Part shown: piece after piece, positions 17,201 to 26,133 of the stretch
Numbering within the stretch: the stretch's first letter is position 1
Layout of the letters: every line of letters starts with the position of its first letter
Origin: Bacillota bacterium
GTDB taxonomy: Bacteria; Bacillota_A; Clostridia; Christensenellales; Aristaeellaceae
Direction: 5' to 3'
Length of the DNA stretch: 64,000 nucleotides
Assembly (NCBI GenBank): GCA_023421735.1
Contig: JAEZSP010000094.1
Coordinates: forward strand, 1-64,000
Position numbers and translations under genes: made by a program
Notes under the pieces: generated by a model
The model's input: only the letters and a program-made list of their open reading frames with translations
Database searches by the model: none
What the model was told of the DNA's origin: nothing

Positions 17201-17205
17201 TTTGA

Positions 17206-18276
17206 ATGAATCTGACCACCTTTTTGAATGGCGGGATTCTGCAAATTGCGGACACAGCGGCACGATTTTATCTCGGCAACCGCAAGGGGCAGGCGTTTTT
17301 ACGCGGCGCGGTTGGCGGGCTGCGGAAAAACGCACGTTTGCGGGAACAATATGAAAAAGAGGGCACGCACATCCCGCCTTTTCTGATCGCGAGCGTGGCA
17401 TCGCGCTGCAACCTTCACTGCGCAGGCTGTTACGCGCGCGCGACGGGCGGATGCACGGAAACAAAAAACGACCTGACGGCGGACGAGTGGCGACACGTAT
17501 TCTCGGAGGCAGAGAAGATCGGCGTATCGTTCATCCTGCTGGCGGGCGGCGAACCGTTCATGAACCGTGCGGTCATCGAGGCTGCTGCGGAATTTCCGCG
17601 CATCATCTTTCCGATTTTCACAAACGGCACGCTGATCGAGGAGAACGACTTAGCCCTCCTCGACGAACACCGCAACCTCATTCCGGTTCTGAGCCGGGAG
17701 GGCGACGACGCGCGCACCGATGCGCGCAGGGGCGCGGGCGTATCGGAAATGGTTTCCGGGGTATGCGAAAAACTGAACGCGCGCGGTATCCTATATGGCT
17801 GTTCCATCACTGCGACGCGCGAAAACATGGACGCCGTAACGGAACCCGCGTTTGCGCATGCACTGCGGGAGGATGGCTGCGGCGTGGCGTTTTACGTAGA
17901 GTATGTTCCGGCCGAAAAAGACACGGAACACCTCGTGCTGACCGGGGAGGACATTGCGGCGCTCGCCGTGCGGATCGAGGCGCTGCGCGCGGAAAAGGGC
18001 ATGATCGTCCTCTCCTTCCCCGGCGACGAGGAAGCCATGGGCGGCTGCCTTGCGGCGGGACGCGGATTTTTCCACATCAATGCGACGGGCGGTGCGGAAC
18101 CGTGCCCGTTTTCACCGTTTTCCGGAATGAATGTGCGCGATCACGCGCTCATCGACGTCATCCGGTCGGACTTTTTTGCGGCTGTGCGCGCGATTGGCGC
18201 GGCGGAGGCACAGAACCACACGGGCGGATGCGCGCTGTTCGGCCATCAAAGCGAGGTCGCGGCGTTCCTGCATTGA
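17206..18276 (+). CDS. Radical SAM protein of unknown substrate
   Basis: This protein of 356 residues has a radical SAM core with the cluster motif C68, C72 and C75 in CNLHCAGCYA, followed by LLAGGEPFM and a TNGTLI strand. The C-terminal third has scattered cysteines (GGCLAAG, AEPCPFSPF, GGCALF), reminiscent of a SPASM-like auxiliary cluster region, but the full pattern is not clear. It begins with about 60 residues before the core. Enzymes of this layout modify peptides, proteins or small molecules. No substrate peptide is visible beside it, and it does not look specifically like an anaerobic sulfatase maturase. The gene is single, with its own promoter and terminator. Confidence 0.85.
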   Translation: MNLTTFLNGGILQIADTAARFYLGNRKGQAFLRGAVGGLRKNARLREQYEKEGTHIPPFLIASVASRCNLHCAGCYARATGGCTETKNDLTADEWRHVFSEAEKIGVSFILLAGGEPFMNRAVIEAAAEFPRIIFPIFTNGTLIEENDLALLDEHRNLIPVLSREGDDARTDARRGAGVSEMVSGVCEKLNARGILYGCSITATRENMDAVTEPAFAHALREDGCGVAFYVEYVPAEKDTEHLVLTGEDIAALAVRIEALRAEKGMIVLSFPGDEEAMGGCLAAGRGFFHINATGGAEPCPFSPFSGMNVRDHALIDVIRSDFFAAVRAIGAAEAQNHTGGCALFGHQSEVAAFLH

Positions 18277-18293
18277 TTTACCGCTTATGTATC

Positions 18294-18333
18294 GCTGAAA
18301 ACCCTGATGGCGCAGGGGTTTCAGCTTTTTTTT
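18294..18333 (+). terminator. Terminator after radical SAM gene
   Basis: GCTGAAAACCCTG and CAGGGGTTTCAGC (18313-18325) pair with one mismatch, followed by a run of eight T residues. Confidence 0.85.
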
Positions 18334-18441
18334 ACTCTAAGCCTGCGGAAGACACGATGGGGAAAACACAGCAATCCGGGAAAAGCATGGCGGTCCTTTC
18401 CATGCTATCATAAAATCACCGTACGGGAAAGAGGTGATCCG

Positions 18442-19392
18442 ATGAACCGCACACAAACCCTGCAGGACGTACTCGACTACATCGACGACAATCGAACCAA
18501 TGCCCTGTCGGTCGCAATGATCGCAGATCGGGGCGGATATTCCGCGTATCATTTCAGCCGAATCTTCACCGAAGAAATCGACATTCCCGTGATGTCTTAT
18601 GTCACCTGGCGCAGATTACAATATGCGTTATACGACTTATCCCTTGGCAAAAAGGTGATTGACGTCGCAATGGAATACGGCTTCGAGACGCACGGCGGAT
18701 TCACAAAGGCATTTGTCCATTGGTTTGGGTTTCCGCCTTTTCTTTGCCGCCTGCGCCTAACCGTTCATCCACCCACAAGGCCGAATGTCCAAATGATCAA
18801 AAACAAGTTTTTAGGAGGAAATGCAATGAGTCCCCATATCATGGAATTAACCCCATTTCCAGCGGTGGGTTATCCCACCCGCCACAGAAAGGAGCATGTG
18901 AACGACACGATTAAGACGCCCTCGTTCTGGGAAACGACAGGCGTAGATTACGGCGCCCTCTTATCAAAGCTATACGACACGTTCCCGAAATCCAAGCATC
19001 TGGAGATCACCATGTGCTATGACTTGAATGAGAGCACCGGCGAATTCACCTATCTGGTGGGCAGAGGGATCGACAATCCCGACGATCTGGCGAACATACG
19101 GCCCGATATGACGCGGGTTGACATCGCCGGAGGCTTATATGCCATTTTTTCAACGCCGCCCGCCGTCGGTTCGCAGCTTTCACAAACCATACAGGATACC
19201 TGGAATGAAATCTTCCTACACTGGCTTCCACAGTCCGAGTTCGAATATGACGAGATGCGCTACGATTTTGGATACCACGATCACCGGGAACACGGATGGT
19301 ACTTTGACGGCAAGGAACAAATCGACATTTACATTCCGATCCGCCAACGCGAAGAAGAGGTACGCAAATCACAGTTACGGGCAAGCCGTTAA
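18442..19392 (+). CDS. AraC-family regulator with GyrI-like effector domain
   Basis: This DNA-binding regulator has 316 residues. The N-terminal 110 residues are two AraC/XylS helix-turn-helix units (LSVAMIADRGGYSAYHFSRIF and DVAMEYGFETHGGFTKAF segments). Residues from about 125 form a GyrI/SOB-like small-molecule binding domain (ELTPFPAVGYPTR, then AIFSTPP and IDIYIPIR near the end), as in Rob and multidrug sensors. It probably activates genes in response to a hydrophobic or cationic compound. The start at 18442 follows GAAAGAGGTGAT. No obvious target gene is adjacent; a terminator follows at 19414. Confidence 0.88.
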   Translation: MNRTQTLQDVLDYIDDNRTNALSVAMIADRGGYSAYHFSRIFTEEIDIPVMSYVTWRRLQYALYDLSLGKKVIDVAMEYGFETHGGFTKAFVHWFGFPPFLCRLRLTVHPPTRPNVQMIKNKFLGGNAMSPHIMELTPFPAVGYPTRHRKEHVNDTIKTPSFWETTGVDYGALLSKLYDTFPKSKHLEITMCYDLNESTGEFTYLVGRGIDNPDDLANIRPDMTRVDIAGGLYAIFSTPPAVGSQLSQTIQDTWNEIFLHWLPQSEFEYDEMRYDFGYHDHREHGWYFDGKEQIDIYIPIRQREEEVRKSQLRASR

Positions 19393-19413
19393 GGCGATAC
19401 CGCACGAACCATA

Positions 19414-19449
19414 CGTGCCGACGAAGTGACTTCGCCGGCACGCTTTTTA
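19414..19449 (+). terminator. Terminator after AraC/GyrI gene
   Basis: Thirteen-base arms (19414-19426 and 19430-19442) pair fully apart from one wobble around a TGA loop, followed by CTTTTTAG. Confidence 0.85.
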
Positions 19450-19489
19450 GGTATTAGGAAACACGATTCCTTTTACGCGGTATTGCGCG

Positions 19490-19673
19490 CCTAGTACTCC
19501 GTCCATGACAGAAGCGATGGAATTCGGCGCGACACTTTTGTTCCTGGCGCGAAGCCGGAGCGCAGGCGTAGCAGGCAGGGGCGGACTTTCCGCCTACGTC
19601 AAGCGGAGAGCGGCAAAGCCAGGGACGAAAGGGACCGCCGAAAACGCGGTTCTGTTGTGGATAGAGTACTAGG
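19490..19673. repeat. 184-bp foldback element, MITE-like
   Basis: The ends are inverted copies: CCTAGTACTC (19490-19499) and GAGTACTAGG (19664-19673). The similarity continues inwards for most of the element (for example ATGACAGAA versus the complement of TTCTGTTGT), so the whole segment can fold into one long imperfect hairpin. It encodes no protein. The right end overlaps the stop codon of the minus-strand DUF4037 gene and may have supplied it. The form fits a miniature inverted-repeat element or a REP-like palindrome; copy number elsewhere cannot be seen from here. Confidence 0.65.
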
Positions 19674-20736
19674 ATTCGTACAACCTACGCAGACGCGGCA
19701 GGTATTCCGCAGTTTCACACAGAACGGTGAGGTTGCCGACGGTTGAAAGCGCGCCGATGGGCGGGAGTACGCTCAGCGGCTGATCCGCGATCAGATCATG
19801 GATCGCATCCGCGACAGCGTCGGAGGCGACGACCTTGATGTCGCGGGTAAAATAGGAATGGATCGACGTCTCGATGGGCGGGGTGAGTCCCGCTTCGTTG
19901 TGCACCTCGATCATAATCGCCTGCGCGCGGGCGATGGAAATCTCGCGCTCTTCCCCGTCGTGCGCATGGAGTGCGCGTGCGAGCATGGGTTCGAGCGCAG
20001 ACGCGATCTGCAATTCCTGAAACGCGGTGCCAAACCATTTTGCATAGGGCGCGAACCGCTTTTCATAGAGAAATGCGAGATGCATGAGCCGATGCGCGAT
20101 GCGCGCCGCAATGATGCGCGATCCGAGGTCGTCGCCCCGCCCAACGGTGCGCTTGACGAACGCGCGCTCTTCCGCGATCGCCGCCCAGTCGGAATAGAGG
20201 AGGTACAGCCACACGTCGCGCGGATAGGCGGCGAGCTTTTGAAACACCTGTGAAAGGCCGAGATCGTCGCGGAACAGCCTTCCGCGCGCAAACGTCAAAA
20301 GCCGCTGTTCCGAGAATGCGAGCCATTCGCCGGGCAATATCCCCTCGACGCTCGCCCGGCCGATCTGCTCCAAAAGGAAGTCCTCCGGTGCCAGGATATT
20401 GACGCGGGGGCGGAATTCATCCTCGTTTTGCGCCATGGCGGCTACGCCGCGCGCATCCGGCGCGCCGAAGCCCACGGGGAATCCTCGAAACGTGCGGGGC
20501 AGATGCGCGCGCAGTGCAGATTCAATCGTGCCCTTTAACGCATCCGCGCAATCCTTGGGAAATACGAACAGGCGAGGACCCCAATCGTGATCGCGGGACA
20601 CCTCGTCGTCATAGCCGAGCACATCCGAGCCTGAGCCCAGAAGGCCCGCCGAATATGCGAGCAGCGGAAACTGTTGCGCGAGGATTGGCCCGACGCATTC
20701 CGCATAAAACGCTTCGCAAAGCGTCATTCCATTCAA
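19669..20736 (-). CDS. DUF4037 nucleotidyltransferase-like protein
   Basis: This protein of 355 residues carries the DUF4037 pattern. LLGSGSDVLGYDDE near residue 32 and DHDWGPR at 49-55 resemble the GS...D.D active site of minimal nucleotidyltransferases, and the rest is helical. The substrate is unknown. The start is probably the TTG at 20736, which has GAGGGGG at a proper distance; the first ATG (20727) is too far from it. The stop codon lies inside the terminal repeat of the foldback element, so the original C-terminus may have been a little different. It is divergent from the MBL-fold gene. Confidence 0.8.
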   Translation of the reverse strand: MNGMTLCEAFYAECVGPILAQQFPLLAYSAGLLGSGSDVLGYDDEVSRDHDWGPRLFVFPKDCADALKGTIESALRAHLPRTFRGFPVGFGAPDARGVAAMAQNEDEFRPRVNILAPEDFLLEQIGRASVEGILPGEWLAFSEQRLLTFARGRLFRDDLGLSQVFQKLAAYPRDVWLYLLYSDWAAIAEERAFVKRTVGRGDDLGSRIIAARIAHRLMHLAFLYEKRFAPYAKWFGTAFQELQIASALEPMLARALHAHDGEEREISIARAQAIMIEVHNEAGLTPPIETSIHSYFTRDIKVVASDAVADAIHDLIADQPLSVLPPIGALSTVGNLTVLCETAEYLPRLRRLYES

Positions 20737-20790
20737 TTTGATCCCCCTCTCTTTACGTTCATATGGTATCTTCGTATCGAGGTGATATGG

Positions 20791-21522
20791 ATGAAACTAA
20801 CCTTCGTCGGCACAAGTCACGGCGTGCCGGAAGCAAACCGCAAGTGCGCATGCCTATTGATCACTGTGGGAGAAAACCATTACATCGTCGACGCGGGATT
20901 CCCGCTCGTAACGGCGCTTCGGCCTCTGCACATCTACCCGCACGCGCTCAAGGGCGTTTTTTTAACGCACATGCACGGAGACCACGCAAACGGCCTGATC
21001 GAACTGGTCGACCTTTTGACCTGGCAATTCAAGGACGCGCATCCCGCGATCTACGTGCCGGAAATCGCCGCCGGGGAAGCCATCCGGGGATGGCTTGCCG
21101 TCACGCACGGCGGGAAGGGGCTGGAGAACATGCCGGAAATCAAGGAGGTAACGGAAGGCGCGTTTTACGACGACGGGATTCTGCGCATGACGGCGATTTC
21201 AAACGATCATTTGCCGGACAGGCCGTCCTATTCCTATCTCGCGGAGGCGGAGGGAAAGCGCGTGGTCTTCTCGGGCGATTTGGGCTTTGATGCCTATGCG
21301 GATTTCCCGCGCGCCGCATTCGAGGCGGAGAACGACATCGTGGTGACCGAGGCAGCGCACAACCGCCTCACGGACGCGAAGGACATCTTCGCGCGGGTGC
21401 GGACAAAACGGCTGATTGTGAGCCATGTCGTGCCGTGGAACGAGCCGGAGGTCGCGCGGCTGCGTCCGCTCGTCCCCTACCCGGTGACGCTCGCCTTTGA
21501 CGGCATGGCGATCACAATTTAA
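20791..21522 (+). CDS. MBL-fold metallo-hydrolase
   Basis: This protein of 243 residues belongs to the metallo-beta-lactamase superfamily, RNase Z-like branch. It has FVGTSHGVPEANR at the start, the metal motif HMHGDH at about residues 60-65, SGDLGFDAY and a late SHVVPW. It probably hydrolyses a phosphodiester or related bond with two zinc ions, with no clear substrate. The ATG at 20791 follows GAGGTGAT. The 3' end overlaps the convergent GH42 gene by 11 nt. Confidence 0.85.
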   Translation: MKLTFVGTSHGVPEANRKCACLLITVGENHYIVDAGFPLVTALRPLHIYPHALKGVFLTHMHGDHANGLIELVDLLTWQFKDAHPAIYVPEIAAGEAIRGWLAVTHGGKGLENMPEIKEVTEGAFYDDGILRMTAISNDHLPDRPSYSYLAEAEGKRVVFSGDLGFDAYADFPRAAFEAENDIVVTEAAHNRLTDAKDIFARVRTKRLIVSHVVPWNEPEVARLRPLVPYPVTLAFDGMAITI

Positions 21523-23554
21523 AGACCGCTACGCCATACGGCGCGAGCGTGATGCTCCCGGACACTTCCACGCCGTTGAGAAGTTCATAAAGTGGGCGGC
21601 GCGGGTAAACCGTCTGGCTGCGGCGGGTATAATTGAGGCAGAAGGCATACCGCTGATCACCCTTCACACGGACGGCGAGCTCGCATTCCGGCGGAAGGTC
21701 GATCACGTCTGAACAGAGTTCTGCGAGCCCAAACTTTTGCAGGAAAAGAGATGCCGATTCTTCCGAAAAAGCCCCGCCAAAGTAGTACGCGCGCCCCTTG
21801 CCGACCTGACGCGAGATGAGCGCAGGCGCGCCGTTATCGTCGTCGGATGCAAACGTTGCCTCGATCCTCGCATCGTCCGTCGCAGGCGCGAGGATATCGT
21901 TAAACACGGGACATTCGAGTGCCTCGCCCGCCCAAAGCGCAATGCCGGGCCCGTCATCCGGGGCGACGAACGTGTAATGATCCACCCGTGCGCCGGTCAA
22001 AGGGAGCGCCGGGCCGGGCATGGGCCGCATGGGACAGCGCCCATATTCGTCCTTATAACCCGTGCACGCGCCGAAGAGCACGATTCCGCCGTTTTCGGCA
22101 TATGCGGCGAGGAGATCCGCAGTCTTCTGCGTCAGGATAGCCGCGTGCGGATAGACGATGAGCGCGTATTGCGCCAGCGATTCCGGCGTGGTTTCCGGCG
22201 TCAGAAAGACATAGTCACAGGGGGCATGCAGTTTTTGGCAGGCGGCGTACCAGCCCGGATAACTGACCGCTGTCGGGCGGCCGACCCAGTGGTCGTGCGC
22301 CGCATCCCAGTCGTTATGATACTCGCGCGCGAGCGCGATCCGCGCGCAATAGCGCGAACCCGCAATTTCCGCAAGCCGCAGGGCGTCCGCATGGATTTTA
22401 TGTAATTCCGCGATCCGGCGGTTCGGCCTGTTGTCGTAATCGTTCAGGCCATGCCAATAGATTTCGGTGCCGACGGGGGCGGTGCGCCAGCGGAAGTAGC
22501 TGATGAAATCCGCGCCGTGCGCGATGGACTGCATCGTCCAGAGCCGAATCTGGCCCGGGCGCGGCATGGGCGCTTCCATCCGTCCCGTCCAGCCGTTCGC
22601 GCCGGACTGCTGCTCCATGATGCCGAATGCGGGCGAGAGCGCGCGCGTTTCATCCAGGCGCATGGACATCATCCGTTCCTTCAACTGCGGGTGCGTATGA
22701 CGCGCCGCATCGAGCGCATAGGCGAAGTTTGGATAGCTGTCAAACGTCAGGAAATCGAGGGATGTGCCCACAAGGGCGGTATAGTCGAGGTTTTTAAAAA
22801 TGCCGTTCGTCGTGATGAAGCGATCTCCGACGTATTTTTTGAGAATATCCGCCTGAAGCGCGCAATAATCCACCGCGCTTTTGGAGAAGAACCGCTTTTC
22901 CTCGAGCAGCATGTGCGGGTTGAATTGACCGCCGATCGTCGGTCGCCTGAGATGCACCTGCGACCAGTCCGAATAGTTCTGGCTCCACACCACGCCACCC
23001 ATTTTTTCATTGAGGTTTTCGAGCGTTTCGTACTTTTCACGCAGATACGCGCGAAACGCAGCGTGGTCGGCATCCGAATGGAATTCGTCGATTTCGCAGT
23101 TTAGTTCGTTGTCGATTTGCCAGCCGATGATCTGTGGATGATCGCCGTAATGCGCGGCGAGCTGTTCTACGATCCGCGCGGTCAATTCCCGATATTTCGG
23201 CGAATTGTAATTGTAGTGGCGGCGCAGACCATGACGAAACGGCGTACCGTCCACCGCCGCGTTGAGAGCCTCCGGGTAGGCATCGGTGAGCCAAGCGGGC
23301 GGCGTTGCGGTCGGCGTGCCGAAGATCACCTTCATCTGCCTTTTTTCGCACAGAGCCAGAAAGCGATCAAACAGGCCGAATGAGAATTCACCCGCGCGCG
23401 GTTCGAACAGACACCACGCGAATTCAGCCACGCGCACCACATCAATTCCGCATTCGAGCATGCGGCAAAGGTCGTCATCCCACAATTCTTCCGGCCAGTG
23501 TTCCGGATAATAACAAACGCCCAACCGAATCCTGTCCTCTGAGAGTCTACGCAT
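21512..23554 (-). CDS. GH42 beta-galactosidase
   Basis: This glycoside hydrolase family 42 enzyme of 680 residues cleaves terminal beta-galactosides (or related pyranosides) inside the cell. The (beta/alpha)8 barrel begins at LGVCYYPEHWP. The acid/base is E150 in GWQIDNELN and the nucleophile is E314 in GIMEQQSG. The trimerisation (A4-type) region follows from about 400 and a small beta domain ends the protein. There is no signal peptide. The start was set at 23554 because AAAGAGGTGG precedes it; earlier in-frame ATGs would place this site inside the gene. It is monocistronic, with a terminator upstream separating it from the PNPOx-like gene. Confidence 0.93.
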   Translation of the reverse strand: MRRLSEDRIRLGVCYYPEHWPEELWDDDLCRMLECGIDVVRVAEFAWCLFEPRAGEFSFGLFDRFLALCEKRQMKVIFGTPTATPPAWLTDAYPEALNAAVDGTPFRHGLRRHYNYNSPKYRELTARIVEQLAAHYGDHPQIIGWQIDNELNCEIDEFHSDADHAAFRAYLREKYETLENLNEKMGGVVWSQNYSDWSQVHLRRPTIGGQFNPHMLLEEKRFFSKSAVDYCALQADILKKYVGDRFITTNGIFKNLDYTALVGTSLDFLTFDSYPNFAYALDAARHTHPQLKERMMSMRLDETRALSPAFGIMEQQSGANGWTGRMEAPMPRPGQIRLWTMQSIAHGADFISYFRWRTAPVGTEIYWHGLNDYDNRPNRRIAELHKIHADALRLAEIAGSRYCARIALAREYHNDWDAAHDHWVGRPTAVSYPGWYAACQKLHAPCDYVFLTPETTPESLAQYALIVYPHAAILTQKTADLLAAYAENGGIVLFGACTGYKDEYGRCPMRPMPGPALPLTGARVDHYTFVAPDDGPGIALWAGEALECPVFNDILAPATDDARIEATFASDDDNGAPALISRQVGKGRAYYFGGAFSEESASLFLQKFGLAELCSDVIDLPPECELAVRVKGDQRYAFCLNYTRRSQTVYPRRPLYELLNGVEVSGSITLAPYGVAVFKL

Positions 23555-23610
23555 GCGACCACCTCTTTTCATTGTCATAACCATTTTATATCAATGCGGA
23601 CACATTTGCA

Positions 23611-23650
23611 AGAAAAACCCCGTGGCTCTTGGGAACCACAGGGTTTTTTC
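23611..23650 (-). terminator. Terminator after PNPOx-like gene
   Basis: AACCCCGTGG (23616-23625) and CCACAGGGTT (23636-23645) pair at nine of ten positions. T-runs occur on both strands, so it can work in both directions; here it ends the minus-strand flavodiiron/PNPOx unit. Confidence 0.75.
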
Positions 23651-24120
23651 TACACGCCTTTGCGTTTGGCGGATAGGGTTTCGACCTCGAGCTTCATCAC
23701 ACAAGTGGGCATGGCGTGCTTCTCCTCGAATGTATAGACCCTGTCCTTTTCGTAGTGTGCCATGAGCGCGGTCAGCGCGGTCATTTTCTCGGGGCCTTCC
23801 ACGACGGAGATTTTCCCGCGCCCGCACACGCTGGAAAAGTGGTACGTTGCGGAACAGCCCGTGGAGCCGGGGACATAGCGGTGATTGCAGCTCATTGCGA
23901 ACGCGGCGTGGGGATTTTGGCGGATCAAATCGAGCTTCTTTCCCTCGTTTGCGCCGTGAAAGTAAAGGGCGAGCTTGCCGTCTTCGTCCACATAGCCAAA
24001 GTTCACCTCGATCACATACGGCCAATCGCCGTCGATGAGCGCGAGGCTCACAACCTCGCAGGCATCGACGATCGCGATCATTTCCGCCCGATCAGTCTCT
24101 TCGCGGTCTTTCCTTCTCAT
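23650..24120 (-). CDS. Pyridoxamine 5'-phosphate oxidase-like flavoprotein
   Basis: This small protein of 156 residues is of the split-barrel PNPOx/NimA-like group that binds FMN or a similar cofactor. Typical segments are VVSLALIDGDWPYVIEVNFGY near the N-terminus, FHGANEGKKLDLIRQNP and the strand CVMKLEVETLSAK at the end. NimA-type members are linked to nitroimidazole reduction; a general flavin or redox role is as likely. It follows the flavodiiron gene by 13 nt in the same direction, which suggests a shared oxidative or nitrosative stress unit. Confidence 0.82.
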   Translation of the reverse strand: MRRKDREETDRAEMIAIVDACEVVSLALIDGDWPYVIEVNFGYVDEDGKLALYFHGANEGKKLDLIRQNPHAAFAMSCNHRYVPGSTGCSATYHFSSVCGRGKISVVEGPEKMTALTALMAHYEKDRVYTFEEKHAMPTCVMKLEVETLSAKRKGV

Positions 24121-24133
24121 TTGTTTGCCCTCG

Positions 24134-25963
24134 CTATTTCAATTTCTCAAAATCCGCCGCACCGTGCTTGCAGATGGGGCAGATATAGTCCTCCGGCAGG
24201 GGATCGCCCTCGTACACGTAGCCGCAGATTTTGCACACCCAACCGGTCTTCTTTTCACCCAGGGGTTTGGGCGCGGGCTTGATGTTTTTGAAGTAGTAGT
24301 CGTATGTGCAGGAAGGATCGCGGCAGAGTACCTTCGCCTCTTCCACTTCCGCGACGAAGATGGAGTGCGTGCCGACGTCGACCACCTGGATCACCTTTCC
24401 GGAGATAAACGAATTCGTGTTCCAGGGGATATACGCGAGCCCGTTTTTGCTGCGGCTGACGGTGAGGCCTTCGAACTTATCCACGTCCTTGCCGGACTGG
24501 AAGCCGAAGTGGCGGAAGATCTCCATGGGCGCGGTCGTCGAGAGCACGGAGACATTGAATACGCCCGTGCGAAGGATCATTTCGTGGGTCAATGTCGCCT
24601 TGTTGACCGTCACGGTGATGCGCTGGGGCGTGTCCGTGATCTGGCAGGCGGTGTTGACGATGCAGCCGTTATCGCGGCCGTCCTCGCGCGCGGTGAGGAT
24701 ATAAAGGCCATAGCTGAGATCGAACAGGGCCTGCAGCTCGATCGTCGCCATTTCCTCAAGGGGCGTGGGTTTGGGCATGCTCTTCACGATTTCGTCCGCG
24801 AGGGCGCGAAGGCCTTCCAACTGCTCGTCCTTCACGGACGACTTGACGGACACGGTTTCGCCGAGGAACGTCATGTTCTTCTGCTTTCCGAGCGCGGATT
24901 TGATCTTCGCGCCGGCGGAGAGCGCCCACGAACCGTTTTCGATGACAGTGACATACCGGTTCATGATGTTGTGCGCGCAAAGATCGTTCACAAGCGTCTC
25001 CATATTGGGGAAGATGCCCGCATTATAGGTCGCGGAGGCAAACACCAGATGGCTGGCGCGGAACGCTTCCGAAACGAGGTAGGAGGGATCGGTGCGGGAG
25101 ACGTCATAAAGCTTGATATTGCGGACGCCGCGCTTGGCAAGTTCCGCCGCGAGGATGTTCGCTGCGTTCTCGGTATTGAAATACACGGTGCCATAGGCGA
25201 TGACGACCGCGGTCTCCTCGGGCGTGTAGGCCGACCACTTTACATACTTATTGACGTAGCGGTCGATGCCCTTGCGCCAGACGGGCCCGTGCAGCGGCAG
25301 GAGATATTTGATTTCGATGTTTGCGACCTTATTTAAAAGCGCCTGCGTCTGCTGACCGTACTTTCCAACGATGTTTGCGTAGTACCTTCTGGCTTCCGAC
25401 ATGTCAAATTCCGCCTCGTCGGCAAACATATTGCCGGACAGGGCGCCAAAGGTACCGAACGCATCCGCGGAGAAGAGAAGCTTGTCCACAGAGTCGTATG
25501 TCACCATGACCTCCGGCCAATGCACCATCGGCGCCATGAGGAAGGTAAGCAAATGTCCGCCGATATCGAGGGTCGAGCCCTCATCGACGAGATAGGCACG
25601 CGACGCGAAATCGAAGTCAAAGAATTGACCCAACATCTGAAGCGCCTTCTGGTTGACGACGAACTCGGCCTCGGGATAGCGCAGCGCAATTTCGACAAGC
25701 GTGGCGGCATGATCGGGCTCCATGTGACTAATGACCACATAGTCAAGTCTGCGTCCGTCCAACGCATGGCGGACATTTTCGATAAACTGGGCGGCCGCAC
25801 AGCGATCGACAGAATCGAACAGCACGGTCTTTTCGCCACGCAGGATGAAAGCGTTGTACGAAATGCCGTCCGGTATGGGGTATACATTTTCGAAGAGCGC
25901 GAGCCTTCGATCGTTGACGCCCACCCACGTCAGATCCTTTGTGATATCATATGTGCAGTACAT
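24134..25963 (-). CDS. Flavodiiron protein with flavin reductase and rubredoxin domains
   Basis: This 609-residue cytoplasmic enzyme reduces O2 to water and/or NO to N2O, protecting an anaerobe. Residues 1-250 are the metallo-beta-lactamase-like diiron domain, with ligands H80, E82, D84, H85, H148, D167 and H225 all present. A flavodoxin domain (about 255-395) binds FMN. Residues about 405-560 form a flavin-reductase-like domain, and the C-terminus is a rubredoxin with CKICG and CPICK. Such fusions can accept electrons directly from NAD(P)H or ferredoxin systems without separate partners. The start follows AGGAGGTG. It heads a two-gene unit with the PNPOx-like gene. Confidence 0.93.
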   Translation of the reverse strand: MYCTYDITKDLTWVGVNDRRLALFENVYPIPDGISYNAFILRGEKTVLFDSVDRCAAAQFIENVRHALDGRRLDYVVISHMEPDHAATLVEIALRYPEAEFVVNQKALQMLGQFFDFDFASRAYLVDEGSTLDIGGHLLTFLMAPMVHWPEVMVTYDSVDKLLFSADAFGTFGALSGNMFADEAEFDMSEARRYYANIVGKYGQQTQALLNKVANIEIKYLLPLHGPVWRKGIDRYVNKYVKWSAYTPEETAVVIAYGTVYFNTENAANILAAELAKRGVRNIKLYDVSRTDPSYLVSEAFRASHLVFASATYNAGIFPNMETLVNDLCAHNIMNRYVTVIENGSWALSAGAKIKSALGKQKNMTFLGETVSVKSSVKDEQLEGLRALADEIVKSMPKPTPLEEMATIELQALFDLSYGLYILTAREDGRDNGCIVNTACQITDTPQRITVTVNKATLTHEMILRTGVFNVSVLSTTAPMEIFRHFGFQSGKDVDKFEGLTVSRSKNGLAYIPWNTNSFISGKVIQVVDVGTHSIFVAEVEEAKVLCRDPSCTYDYYFKNIKPAPKPLGEKKTGWVCKICGYVYEGDPLPEDYICPICKHGAADFEKLK

Positions 25964-26066
25964 AACGCACCTCCTGTTGAATCCGTAAAAGCCTGATGCG
26001 GCGCGCGGTTTGAAACCACCGCCCTCTTATTATGCAACGAAATCCGCTTCGCGTCAATATTGGAAG

Positions 26067-26095
26067 TTGCCTGTCGACGCGCGTGGTGTTATAAT
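26067..26095 (+). promoter_or_regulatory. Promoter of SDR operon
   Basis: TTGCCT (26067-26072), a 17-bp spacer and TATAAT (26090-26095). It drives the five-gene operon 26134-30351; transcription would start near 26102. Confidence 0.7.
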
Positions 26096-26133
26096 TAACC
26101 AGAACGCGGGAACAATTCCTTCAGGAGGCATTC

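Noticed and set aside
17206..18276. Anaerobic sulfatase maturase for the sulfatase at 36.7 kb
   Set aside because: It has only the generic radical SAM core and an incomplete C-terminal cysteine pattern, and it is 19 kb from the sulfatase.
24035..25336. Plus-strand open frame of 433 codons opposite the flavodiiron gene
   Set aside because: It mirrors a clear multidomain enzyme with all diiron ligands, so the opposite frame is chance.
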